Below are positions 1-5,354 of a DNA stretch of 10,017 nucleotides, piece by piece. The stretch is from Pseudomonadota bacterium (lineage in GTDB: Bacteria; Pseudomonadota; Alphaproteobacteria; Rhizobiales; Rhizobiaceae): NCBI GenBank assembly GCA_023451735.1, contig JAEXYH010000087.1, positions 1 to 10,017 of the forward strand. The letters run 5' to 3'. The notes under the pieces are model-generated. The model searched no databases, was not told the origin of the DNA, and was given only the letters and a program-made list of their open reading frames with translations. Both the position numbers and the translations under genes were made by a program. Position 1 is the first letter of the stretch; the number at the start of each line of letters is the position of its first letter.

Positions 1-463
1 CAACGTAATGGGCATTGTGGCGCGCGCCGAAGGCGGCGCGCGATGCGAGGTTGATGATCCGCCCGCCTTCAGGCAGGACGCGGGCGGCCTGCTGGCAGAG
101 CGTGAACATCGCCACGAGATTGATTTCATACATCTGCCGGAAATCGTCGGCCGTCAGCTTGTCGAAATCACGAGTATTGAAGATGCCGGCATTGTTCACC
201 AGCACCCTGAGGTTTTCAGCACCGTCGATCAGTGACTGGGTCTGTTTGGGATCGGTAATGTCGAGCACGACGGCACGCGCCTGCTGGCCCTCGGCAAGGA
301 TCTGCCGGACCGTTTCCTGAGCCCCCTCTTCGGCGCGGTCCGCGACGACGATAGCGTAACCTTCACTGGCCAAGCGGAGGGCAATGGCTCTGCCGATACC
401 GCCGCCGGAACCCGTGACAATAGCGCAGGGAAGCGATGAATTTGATGTGGATTGGGGTGTCAT
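1..463 (-). CDS. Short-chain dehydrogenase/reductase (SDR), N-terminal part, cut by window edge
   Basis: This is the first 154 codons of a classical SDR oxidoreductase; the C-terminal part lies beyond the left edge. Reading from the ATG at 461-463, the Rossmann dinucleotide motif TGSGGGIG is at residues 17-24, an Asp (D42) sits at the end of the second beta strand, which in this family usually favours NAD(H) over NADP(H), NNAG is at 90-93, the structural Asn is in EIN (N115), and Ser141 plus Tyr153 are the catalytic pair; the partner Lys would be just outside the window. The family reduces or oxidises alcohol/carbonyl groups of small molecules in the cytoplasm; the substrate cannot be read from sequence. 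It lies 118 bases downstream of another SDR on the same strand and is probably co-transcribed with it. The start has only a weak GGAA ribosome site about ten bases upstream. Confidence 0.9.
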   Translation of the reverse strand, partial: MTPQSTSNSSLPCAIVTGSGGGIGRAIALRLASEGYAIVVADRAEEGAQETVRQILAEGQQARAVVLDITDPKQTQSLIDGAENLRVLVNNAGIFNTRDFDKLTADDFRQMYEINLVAMFTLCQQAARVLPEGGRIINLASRAAFGARHNAHYV

Positions 464-581
464 GATGCGTTTCCATCATAGGCGCTGCCGAAATCGGCGC
501 GGTTGGAAGAAATTTGCGCGTTGGGGCACAGAGTGAACGGCCCCATGGGGACCGTTCCGAACAGCCTTCGAGATTGAAGGC
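464..581 (-). other. Intercistronic spacer with three inverted repeats between two SDR genes
   Basis: The gap between the two minus-strand SDR genes holds three potential hairpins. GCCTTC (564-569) pairs with GAAGGC (576-581) around a 6-base loop, directly after the stop codon of the upstream gene. GAACGGCCC (535-543) pairs with GGG (548-550) and CCGTTC (552-557) with one bulged A and a CATG loop. GCCGA (487-491) pairs with TCGGC (494-498) around only two bases, so it is a DNA palindrome rather than a stable hairpin. None is followed by a T-run on the minus strand, so these are not clear intrinsic terminators; they could slow mRNA decay or uncouple expression of the two genes. Confidence 0.5.
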
Positions 582-1340
582 CTATTGCATGCGATAGCCG
601 CCATTCACATCGAGAACGGCACCAGTCATATAGGCAGCGTCTGGGCCGAGCAGAAAGGCAACCGAACCAGCGACATCGCCGGGCATGCCGATACGGTTGA
701 GTGGGATATTGGCAGACATCGCCGTGTCATTTTCAGGCGCCAGCGACTGGCGCAGCATCGGCGCATCGATCAAGCCTGGAGCGACTGCGTTTACGGTAAT
801 ACCCAGATGCGCGGCTTCCCGTGCGCCTGCCTTCATCAGCGCCATCACGGCACCCTTCGATGCGATATAGGCGGAACTCGAGCGGTAGCCGCCGAGCTGT
901 GCTGCGACCGAGCTGAAGCCGACGAAACGACCGTTCTCGACCTTGCCGCGATCGGCAGCACGCAGGAATTCACGCAGCAACAGGAATGTACCGGTCGAAT
1001 TCACCGTCTGGGTCTTGTCCCAATCCGTGATGGTGATGTCGACAATGCGCGGGCGCTCGCCATTGGCGGCAAACAGGAGAATGCCGGCAGCTGCGACCAC
1101 CTGATGGATGGGCGCTCCATCCTTTTCGGCAGCCGCGAATGCCGCTGCAACCGCACTTTCGCTCGAAACATCGAGCGCAATCGCGCGATGTCCCTCGCCG
1201 GCAATCCCCTCCAGCGAGGCTTCCGCGGCTTCCTGTGAAATGTCGGCTGCAAGGACACGAAATCCGTCTTCAGCGAGCCGACGGACGATAGATTTTCCGA
1301 TGCCACCAGCGGCACCTGTTACAAGGCACATGCCATTCAT
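582..1340 (-). CDS. Short-chain dehydrogenase/reductase (SDR), complete
   Basis: A 252-residue classical SDR of normal length. The nucleotide-binding motif TGAAGGIG is at residues 8-15, and D33 at the end of the second strand suggests NAD(H) preference. Where most members have NNAG this one has AAAG (83-86). The remaining catalytic set is intact: Asn114 in TVNSTG, Ser143/Ser144, Tyr158 and Lys162 in YIASK. The C-terminal ends with the usual TGAVLDVNGGY segment. It would act as a cytosolic NAD-dependent alcohol dehydrogenase or ketoreductase with unknown substrate. The ATG at 1338-1340 is preceded on its strand by GGAGGAG at good spacing; a second in-frame ATG lies at codon 4 and cannot be excluded. 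It diverges from the GntR-type regulator starting at 1458, which is therefore the likely controller, and probably forms an operon with the SDR at 1-463. Confidence 0.93.
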   Translation of the reverse strand: MNGMCLVTGAAGGIGKSIVRRLAEDGFRVLAADISQEAAEASLEGIAGEGHRAIALDVSSESAVAAAFAAAEKDGAPIHQVVAAAGILLFAANGERPRIVDITITDWDKTQTVNSTGTFLLLREFLRAADRGKVENGRFVGFSSVAAQLGGYRSSSAYIASKGAVMALMKAGAREAAHLGITVNAVAPGLIDAPMLRQSLAPENDTAMSANIPLNRIGMPGDVAGSVAFLLGPDAAYMTGAVLDVNGGYRMQ

Positions 1341-1457
1341 GAAAGAGGCTCCTCCGCTTTCGTTGCTTCTGCAATGAACACATTTTTAGCGTCATGGCAA
1401 AATAAAATTGAAAAAAAGCAATTTTTGGATACATTCTCGATCGAAGGGAGGACGTGA
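1341..1457. promoter_or_regulatory. AT-rich divergent control region between SDR and GntR regulator
   Basis: This 117-base region separates two divergent genes and is much richer in A and T than its surroundings around 1375-1435. It contains an inverted repeat, AAAATTG (1404-1410) and CAATTTT (1419-1425), with an A-rich 8-base spacer, and a 10-mer TTGGATACAT (1425-1434) that matches 8 of 10 positions of the TTGTATACAA-like palindromes bound by many GntR/FCD regulators. An 8-base palindrome TCGATCGA lies at 1437-1444. The ribosome site of the regulator is AGGGAGG (1445-1451). No -35/-10 pair is convincing on either strand. That this is the operator of the adjacent GntR protein is inferred from position and repeats only. 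Confidence 0.45.
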
Positions 1458-2204
1458 ATGGAAATCCAGACCAGCACAGAGGTCGCTGCAACAAGGCTGC
1501 GCGAAGCCATCCTGAGCGGGGAATTACTTCCAGGGGAGCGGCTGCACCAGGACCGGCTTGCAGATATGCTGGGCATTTCTCGCACACCTCTGCGGGCCGC
1601 CTTGACGACCTTGTCGCAAACCGGACTGGTTTCCTACGCCAGCAATCGCGGCTTTTACGTGCGCGAATTCTCCGTTTCGGAAGTTTCAGGCGCCTTTGCA
1701 GTACGCGCCGAACTTGAAGCCATGGCGTGCCGGCTGGCAGCCGCCCATATCACCGGCGAAGAGGGCGGATATCTCCTCGCGCTTGCCGCCGAAGGCGATC
1801 GCCTGCTTCAATCCGGCGCACTTCTGCCTGAAAATCTTGCCGCCTACCGACAGATGAATGTGTCGTTTCACACGACGATAATGAAGCTTTCCGGCAATCC
1901 TTGGATTACGACCCTCGTCGAAAATCTTCAGAACGTACCGATTGCTTCGGATCGTGTGATTGTCTGGCGCGACTATGACGTCATCAAGCGGTCGCATGAC
2001 GATCATCATCGCATTGCACACGCACTCTCGAGCCGTCAGGGTGAACGTGCAGCTTCTATCATGCGCGAGCACATTATCTTCGCTCACGAGCATCTGCAGG
2101 CCCAGCTTGCCCTCCATCCGCAGGATTTTCTGCGGGTCCCAGCCGCCGACAAGCCGATGAAAACCCGGTCCGGCTCTCTCAAAAATCGCAGGAAGACATC
2201 ATGA
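1458..2204 (+). CDS. GntR-family transcriptional regulator, FCD (FadR-like) subfamily
   Basis: A 248-residue DNA-binding repressor or activator of the FCD subgroup. Residues about 8-70 form the winged helix: LREAILSGELLPGERL, then the recognition region LADMLGISRTPLRAAL, then the wing GLVSYASNRGFYVREF. Residues about 80-220 are the all-helical FCD effector domain, which in this family binds carboxylate ligands, often with a metal held by an Asp/Asn and three His. Candidate ligands are N in MNVSFH, the His residues in HDDHHRIAHAL, and His in MREHI; the first ligand is Asn here rather than the more common Asp. The last 30 residues are basic and look disordered. AGGGAGG lies six bases before the ATG. 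The gene overlaps the following GST-like gene by ATGA, and diverges from the SDR at 582-1340, so it most likely regulates both. Confidence 0.93.
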   Translation: MEIQTSTEVAATRLREAILSGELLPGERLHQDRLADMLGISRTPLRAALTTLSQTGLVSYASNRGFYVREFSVSEVSGAFAVRAELEAMACRLAAAHITGEEGGYLLALAAEGDRLLQSGALLPENLAAYRQMNVSFHTTIMKLSGNPWITTLVENLQNVPIASDRVIVWRDYDVIKRSHDDHHRIAHALSSRQGERAASIMREHIIFAHEHLQAQLALHPQDFLRVPAADKPMKTRSGSLKNRRKTS

Positions 2205-2818
2205 CGCTTCGTCTCTTTTTCTCGCCCGCCTCTCCTTACGTCCGCAAGGTGCTGATTGCCGCTTATGAGCGTGGCGTGATCGACAAGGTGGAAAAACTCG
2301 GCTCGGCCGCCGGCCCGGTCAAGCGGGACATGAACATCGTCATGCACAATTCGACAGGCAAAGTGCCCTGCGTTCTGCTGGACGACGACAGCCCGTTGTT
2401 CGACAGTCGTGTCATTACGGCTTATGTCGATTCAATCGGTATAAAGGGTGGAAGCCTCTATCCGGAAGACCGTCGCTTTGCGGTGTTAACGCTGGAGGCA
2501 CTCGGAGATTCGATACTCGACGCCTGCCTGCTGCACCGCTATGAAAACGCTATGCGTCCAGAAGACAAGCGCTGGGACGACTGGTCGCGCGGCCAGATGG
2601 AAAAAATCGATTCCGGCCTAGATGACCTCGAAGGTCGCTGGTTCGAGGAGCTCACGAGAGACTTCAATGCCGGATCCGTCGCAGCTGCAAGCGTATTGGG
2701 CTATCTCGACTTCCGCTTCCCTGACAAGGACTGGCGCACGTCCCATCCGAAGTTGACGGCGTGGTTCGAAGCAGTATCGCAGCGCACGTCCCTCAAGGCG
2801 ACTTTCCCCCACGCCTGA
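2201..2818 (+). CDS. Glutathione S-transferase family protein
   Basis: A 205-residue cytosolic GST-fold protein of typical length. The N-terminal thioredoxin-like domain (about 1-80) begins MTLRLFFSPASPYVRKV, where Ser8 or Ser11 occupies the region that holds the catalytic Ser/Cys of bacterial GSTs; the cis-proline is in GKVPCVLLDD (Pro56), and the glutathione gamma-glutamyl binding pair is DS (68-69). The remainder is the helical C-terminal domain, with DFNAGSVAAASVLGYLDFRF matching the usual segment where a buried Asp is expected. Such proteins conjugate, isomerise or reduce small electrophiles with glutathione; the substrate is unknown. The start ATG overlaps the regulator stop as ATGA and has AGGAAG just upstream, so translation is probably coupled. 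The same transcript encoding a GntR regulator and a GST suggests detoxification or a glutathione-dependent catabolic step. Confidence 0.9.
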   Translation: MTLRLFFSPASPYVRKVLIAAYERGVIDKVEKLGSAAGPVKRDMNIVMHNSTGKVPCVLLDDDSPLFDSRVITAYVDSIGIKGGSLYPEDRRFAVLTLEALGDSILDACLLHRYENAMRPEDKRWDDWSRGQMEKIDSGLDDLEGRWFEELTRDFNAGSVAAASVLGYLDFRFPDKDWRTSHPKLTAWFEAVSQRTSLKATFPHA

Positions 2819-3168
2819 CCTAATCTAAGTGAAGAAGCATTGAGCCCTTGTGTCGCTCCTCAATATTTGCCCAGTATTTCGCTCGGAAATGCTGGGTAAA
2901 TAGGCTCATGACCGCCTTGGTCCTAATAAGCGACACAGCTTTCCTTGGTGCAATCCCCGGCCCTTGAGGTCGCCGTGTAAGGGCAAGGGGGATGGCGCTG
3001 AGAACGTGGCTTATCAGGAACGCTTCTGTGCGGTTCTAGTCGACGCGAATGCTGACGTTCGACTGTGTTGTTTGTATTTGGTTGCGAGAGCGTGGAGGCT
3101 GGCAAATCTCGTTTAAACCAGCGTCACGGGAGAACCAACCCGAAGACCACCAAGCCTCCATCACCATT
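2819..3168. other. Convergent intergenic region without a credible gene, rich in inverted repeats
   Basis: This region lies between the 3' ends of the GST-like gene and the third SDR. Short open frames here show no recognisable family. It carries several inverted repeats: a 17-bp stem at 2864-2902; TGAGCC (2841-2846) with GGCTCA (2903-2908); TGTGTCGCT (2849-2857) with AGCGACACA (2929-2937); TCCTAATAAGCG (2921-2932) with GGCTTATCAGGA (3008-3019), 10 of 12 matching; GAACGT (3002-3007) with ACGTTC (3055-3060); and TGGAGGCT (3093-3100) with AGCCTCCA (3153-3160). No T-rich terminator tail is seen. Such nested and crossing repeats could be a decayed insertion-sequence end, a small palindromic repeat or a structured RNA; the sequence alone does not decide. 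Confidence 0.6.
2864..2902. repeat. 17-bp inverted repeat (hairpin) downstream of the GST-like gene
   Basis: TATTTGCCCAGTATTTC (2864-2880) pairs with GAAATGCTGGGTAAATA (2886-2902) around the 5-base loop GCTCG. All 17 positions pair, two of them as G-U in plus-strand RNA. It is 45 bases after the GST stop codon and could act as a 3' stabilising or weak termination structure, but there is no U-run on either side. The two G-U pairs mean that it is fully paired only as plus-strand RNA; as DNA or minus-strand RNA it has two mismatches. Confidence 0.7.
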
Positions 3169-3930
3169 CTAAAGCTGCACCCCGCGGGTCAACGCACCAT
3201 CGACCACAAGATTGGTGCCGTAGATGAAACTTGCAGCCGGGCTGGCAAGAAAAGCCACTGCATTGGCGATCTCTTGCGGCGTCGCCATCCGCCCCGTCGG
3301 GTTCAATGCAAGTGAAGCCGAAAACAACTCCGGATTGCTTTTCTCGATGTTCTCCCACACGCCGCCGGGAAAATAAGTATTGCCGGGAGAAACCGTGTTT
3401 GCACGGATACCCCTGGGCGCGAGCGAGAAAGCAAGCCCCTGCGTGTAATGGATCAATGCGGCCTTGAAGGCGCCGTACGGACCCGCGGCGAAATCTATCT
3501 CCCGGCCCGATACCGACGCGATCGTAACGATCGATGCCAATTTGCTTTTTTTAAGATGAGGCATGGCGGAATTGACCAGCCTGATTGTTCCCATCATATC
3601 GACATGGAAGCCCTGCTTCCAGCTCTCCTCGTCACTGCCGATCGACAGGGCGCTGACATTGGCCACCACGATGTCGATGCCTCCCATAAAGCGGGCTGCC
3701 TCCTCCACCCAGGCCGAAACCGCGGCGCCGTCGGCAACATCGGCAGCACTACCAAGAGTAGAAACACCTTTCTCGGCAAGACGCGCGGCGACCGCCTTCG
3801 CATCATCTGCATTACGACTGCAAATCGCGACATGCGCCCCCTCGCCCGCCAGCGTTTCTGCGATCTTAAAGCCAATCCCGCGCGTCCCTCCGGTCACGAC
3901 CGCCCTCAATCCCGTCAAACCCAGATCCAT
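3169..3930 (-). CDS. Short-chain dehydrogenase/reductase (SDR), atypical NNAG motif
   Basis: A complete 253-residue SDR. The nucleotide loop TGGTRGIG is at residues 13-20; after the second strand comes SRN (38-40), and Arg39 suggests NADP(H) preference, unlike the two SDRs further left. The NNAG position reads ANVSA (90-94), and the catalytic Asn normally found in the VN..G segment is Asp111 (VDMMGT). Ser139, Tyr152 and Lys156 (PYGAFK) are present, so catalysis remains plausible, with an altered proton relay. The C-terminus has the usual FIYGTNLVVDGALTRG segment. The ATG at 3928-3930 is preceded on its strand by AAGGGGAA at normal spacing. It is transcribed away from the AmiC-like operon and shares its upstream region, so the two may respond to the same signal, for example if this enzyme processes a product of the imported compound; that link is inference. 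Confidence 0.92.
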   Translation of the reverse strand: MDLGLTGLRAVVTGGTRGIGFKIAETLAGEGAHVAICSRNADDAKAVAARLAEKGVSTLGSAADVADGAAVSAWVEEAARFMGGIDIVVANVSALSIGSDEESWKQGFHVDMMGTIRLVNSAMPHLKKSKLASIVTIASVSGREIDFAAGPYGAFKAALIHYTQGLAFSLAPRGIRANTVSPGNTYFPGGVWENIEKSNPELFSASLALNPTGRMATPQEIANAVAFLASPAASFIYGTNLVVDGALTRGVQL

Positions 3931-4080
3931 GGTATTCCCCTTTTCTCGGCCGCCTCACCGGCGCCTGTACGCGCATAGGATCCGATCCCGCCCGAGCAGC
4001 CGTCAAGGGAGATCGGGTCCCGAAAAAAGTTGAAATCCGCTGCTTGACATAGACCACGCAAACCGTCAGCTTAATTTCGC
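3931..4080. promoter_or_regulatory. Divergent control region upstream of SDR (minus) and the amiC-like operon (plus)
   Basis: The region separates the divergent SDR and sensor genes. It contains an inverted repeat, GGATCCGATC (3978-3987) and GATCGGGTCC (4011-4020), matching at 9 of 10 positions with the tenth a possible G-U pair, spaced by 23 bases. This is the size of a looped operator or a hairpin in a minus-strand leader. A good -35-like TTGACA is at 4044-4049. Nothing else recognisable is seen. Confidence 0.45.
4044..4075 (+). promoter_or_regulatory. Putative sigma70-type promoter of the amiC-like/transporter operon
   Basis: TTGACA (4044-4049) is a perfect -35 hexamer. The -10 is less clear: CTTAAT (4070-4075) or the overlapping GCTTAA (4069-4074) are the best AT-rich candidates, giving a spacer of 19-20 bases, longer than the ideal 17. 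Transcription from here would start close to 4081-4083, exactly at the first leader hairpin, which supports the assignment. Confidence 0.4.
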
Positions 4081-4151
4081 GGCGCAGGGCAAAGATGCCC
4101 AAAAATGCGCCAAAACTCGGGAATCAGATTCATTTCTTGGCAATGGCGCCA
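4081..4151 (+). promoter_or_regulatory. Candidate ANTAR-protein RNA target: two hexaloop hairpins in the operon leader
   Basis: Hairpin 1: GGCGCAGGGC (4081-4090), loop AAAGAT (4091-4096), GCCC (4097-4100), five bulged A (4101-4105), TGCGCC (4106-4111); ten base pairs. Hairpin 2: TGGC (4138-4141), loop AATGGC (4142-4147), GCCA (4148-4151). Both stems are closed by a C-G pair and both loops have six bases with A at position 1 and G at position 4, the published signature of RNA bound by ANTAR domains such as AmiR, NasR and EutV. An ANTAR regulator is encoded 1.2 kb downstream in the same operon. Against it: the linker between stems is about 26 bases, and no U-tract terminator follows hairpin 2. 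The pairings are seen; binding is inferred. Confidence 0.5.
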
Positions 4152-4187
4152 CCTTCAGCGAAATGCTGAATGGTCCAACCTCGTGGC
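4148..4187 (+). promoter_or_regulatory. Possible alternative leader structure overlapping hairpin 2
   Basis: TTCAGC (4154-4159) pairs with GCTGAA (4165-4170) around GAAAT, extended by ACC (4151-4153) with GGT (4172-4174) past a bulged T. An outer helix GCCAC (4148-4152) with GTGGC (4183-4187) could form instead of those three outer pairs. Either form shares bases with the 3' arm of hairpin 2, so they would compete with it. The outer helix would hide GTGG, the only weak ribosome-site-like sequence before the ATG at 4197. There is no U-run, so a translational rather than a termination switch would be expected. Confidence 0.3.
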
Positions 4188-4196
4188 TGCCGAAAC

Positions 4197-5354
4197 ATGA
4201 CCAGGGAACATCCCGTCGGATTGCTGTTTTCGACTACCGGCTCTTATGGAACCGTCGGCAGATCGATGCTGAACGGAGCGAAACTCGCCGTCGAGGAAAT
4301 TAACGGGGATCCGGATTTCGGGGTCAGGCTAGCGCCGGTCACCCGCAATCCGGCCTGCAACCTGAATGCTTACGCTCCTGCGGTCGAGGAGATGATCCGC
4401 AGCGGGATCAAAAACATCATCGGCTGCTACACATCGTCGAGCCGCAAGGAGGTCATACCCGTTTTTGAAAAGCGCGATGCGCTTCTCTGGTACCCGACCC
4501 ATTATGAAGGCTTCGAAAACTCCGCCAACGTCATCTACACGGGCGCAGCGCCCAACCACCACATGCTGCCGCTCGTCGATTATTTCACCCGCAATATCGG
4601 ACGCCGGGTTTTCTGCATCGGCTCCAACTATATCTGGGCCTGGGAAAGCAATCGCGTCCTGCGCGAGGAGGTCGCCTTGCGCCACGGCACTGTGGTCGGT
4701 GAACGCTATTTCGCAGTGGGGGAGACGGATTTCGACAGCATCATGCAGTCGATCTTTTCTGCCGATCCCGATATCGTCTTCAACTCGCTGATCGGGGAGT
4801 CGGCCTATGCCTTCTTCAGGGCCTTTCGCACCGCCTGCAGGGAGCGCGGGATCGATCAGGTGCGCCGCTACCCTGTCGCGAGCTGCAATTTGTCCGAACC
4901 CGAACTGGACTGCATCGGCCCGGACGCGGTGGCCGGCCATCTGAGCTCAAGCGTGTATTTCGCCTCGATTGATACGAAGGAAAACCGCCGTTTTGTCGAC
5001 AGTTACAACGCAGCTTTCAAAGAGGACAGGGCTCCCTCGGCCGAAGCGGAAGCCGCTTATACCGCCGTCATCCTGTTGGGTCAGTCTCTGCGCGATGCGG
5101 GCAGCGATGCAATGCCGGACGTCAAGCTCAGTGCAGCGCACCAACGGTTTGCGGCACCACAGGGAGAGGTCGTGATCGATCCCGCAACCTTCCACGCCTA
5201 TCTAACGCCGCGCATCGGACGGTCGAGACAGGATGGCCAGTTCGATATCGTTTATGATGCTGGGCAACCCGTAGCTCCCGATCCCTACCTGATCAACTCC
5301 ACCTCCACGCTTGAGGCCGCATCGCGCCGCCCTTCCCTGAGGATCGTGTCATGA
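4197..5354 (+). CDS. amiC: AmiC-like amide-sensing regulator (cytoplasmic periplasmic-binding-protein fold)
   Basis: This 385-residue protein has the type I periplasmic binding fold but no signal peptide, as expected for AmiC, the cytoplasmic sensor that holds the antiterminator AmiR inactive until a short-chain amide binds. It matches the length and landmarks of Pseudomonas aeruginosa AmiC as I remember it: GLLFSTTG near the start (8-15), GCYTSSSRKEVIP (76-88), DALLWYPTHYEGFE (94-107), the TGAAPNHH segment and a C-terminal DPYLI. The Tyr/Ser of GCYTS and the YPT triad align with the amide pocket. I chose the ATG at 4197 because homology begins at MTREHPVGLLF and the length fits; an in-frame ATG at 4170 sits inside a hairpin. 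The ribosome site is weak. The stop overlaps the amiR-like start by ATGA. The true ligand could be another amide, urea or a related nitrogen compound. Confidence 0.88.
   Translation: MTREHPVGLLFSTTGSYGTVGRSMLNGAKLAVEEINGDPDFGVRLAPVTRNPACNLNAYAPAVEEMIRSGIKNIIGCYTSSSRKEVIPVFEKRDALLWYPTHYEGFENSANVIYTGAAPNHHMLPLVDYFTRNIGRRVFCIGSNYIWAWESNRVLREEVALRHGTVVGERYFAVGETDFDSIMQSIFSADPDIVFNSLIGESAYAFFRAFRTACRERGIDQVRRYPVASCNLSEPELDCIGPDAVAGHLSSSVYFASIDTKENRRFVDSYNAAFKEDRAPSAEAEAAYTAVILLGQSLRDAGSDAMPDVKLSAAHQRFAAPQGEVVIDPATFHAYLTPRIGRSRQDGQFDIVYDAGQPVAPDPYLINSTSTLEAASRRPSLRIVS

Noticed and set aside
585..1238. Plus-strand 217-residue open frame opposite the second SDR
   Set aside because: Antisense shadow; composition rich in His, Arg and Cys with no domain.
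2864..2902. Reading the 17-bp hairpin as an intrinsic terminator of the GST-like gene
   Set aside because: The downstream bases are GGCTCATG on the plus strand and no T-run exists on either side.
2819..3168. A called insertion sequence or group II intron remnant
   Set aside because: Inverted repeats are present, but no transposase or reverse transcriptase fragment, target duplication or recognised end sequence can be seen, so it is left as an open finding.
2923..3315. Small open frames in the convergent spacer (minus 2923-3105 and plus 3049-3315)
   Set aside because: Neither resembles a known family; the plus one runs antisense into the third SDR and has poor start context.
4170..4196. In-frame upstream ATG giving a sensor protein nine residues longer
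   Set aside because: The added residues MVQPRGCRN do not fit the AmiC family start, the codon is inside a stable hairpin and has no ribosome site; 4197 gives the usual 385-residue length.
4329..4940. Minus-strand 203-residue open frame opposite the amiC-like gene
   Set aside because: Antisense shadow of a confident gene, no family resemblance.
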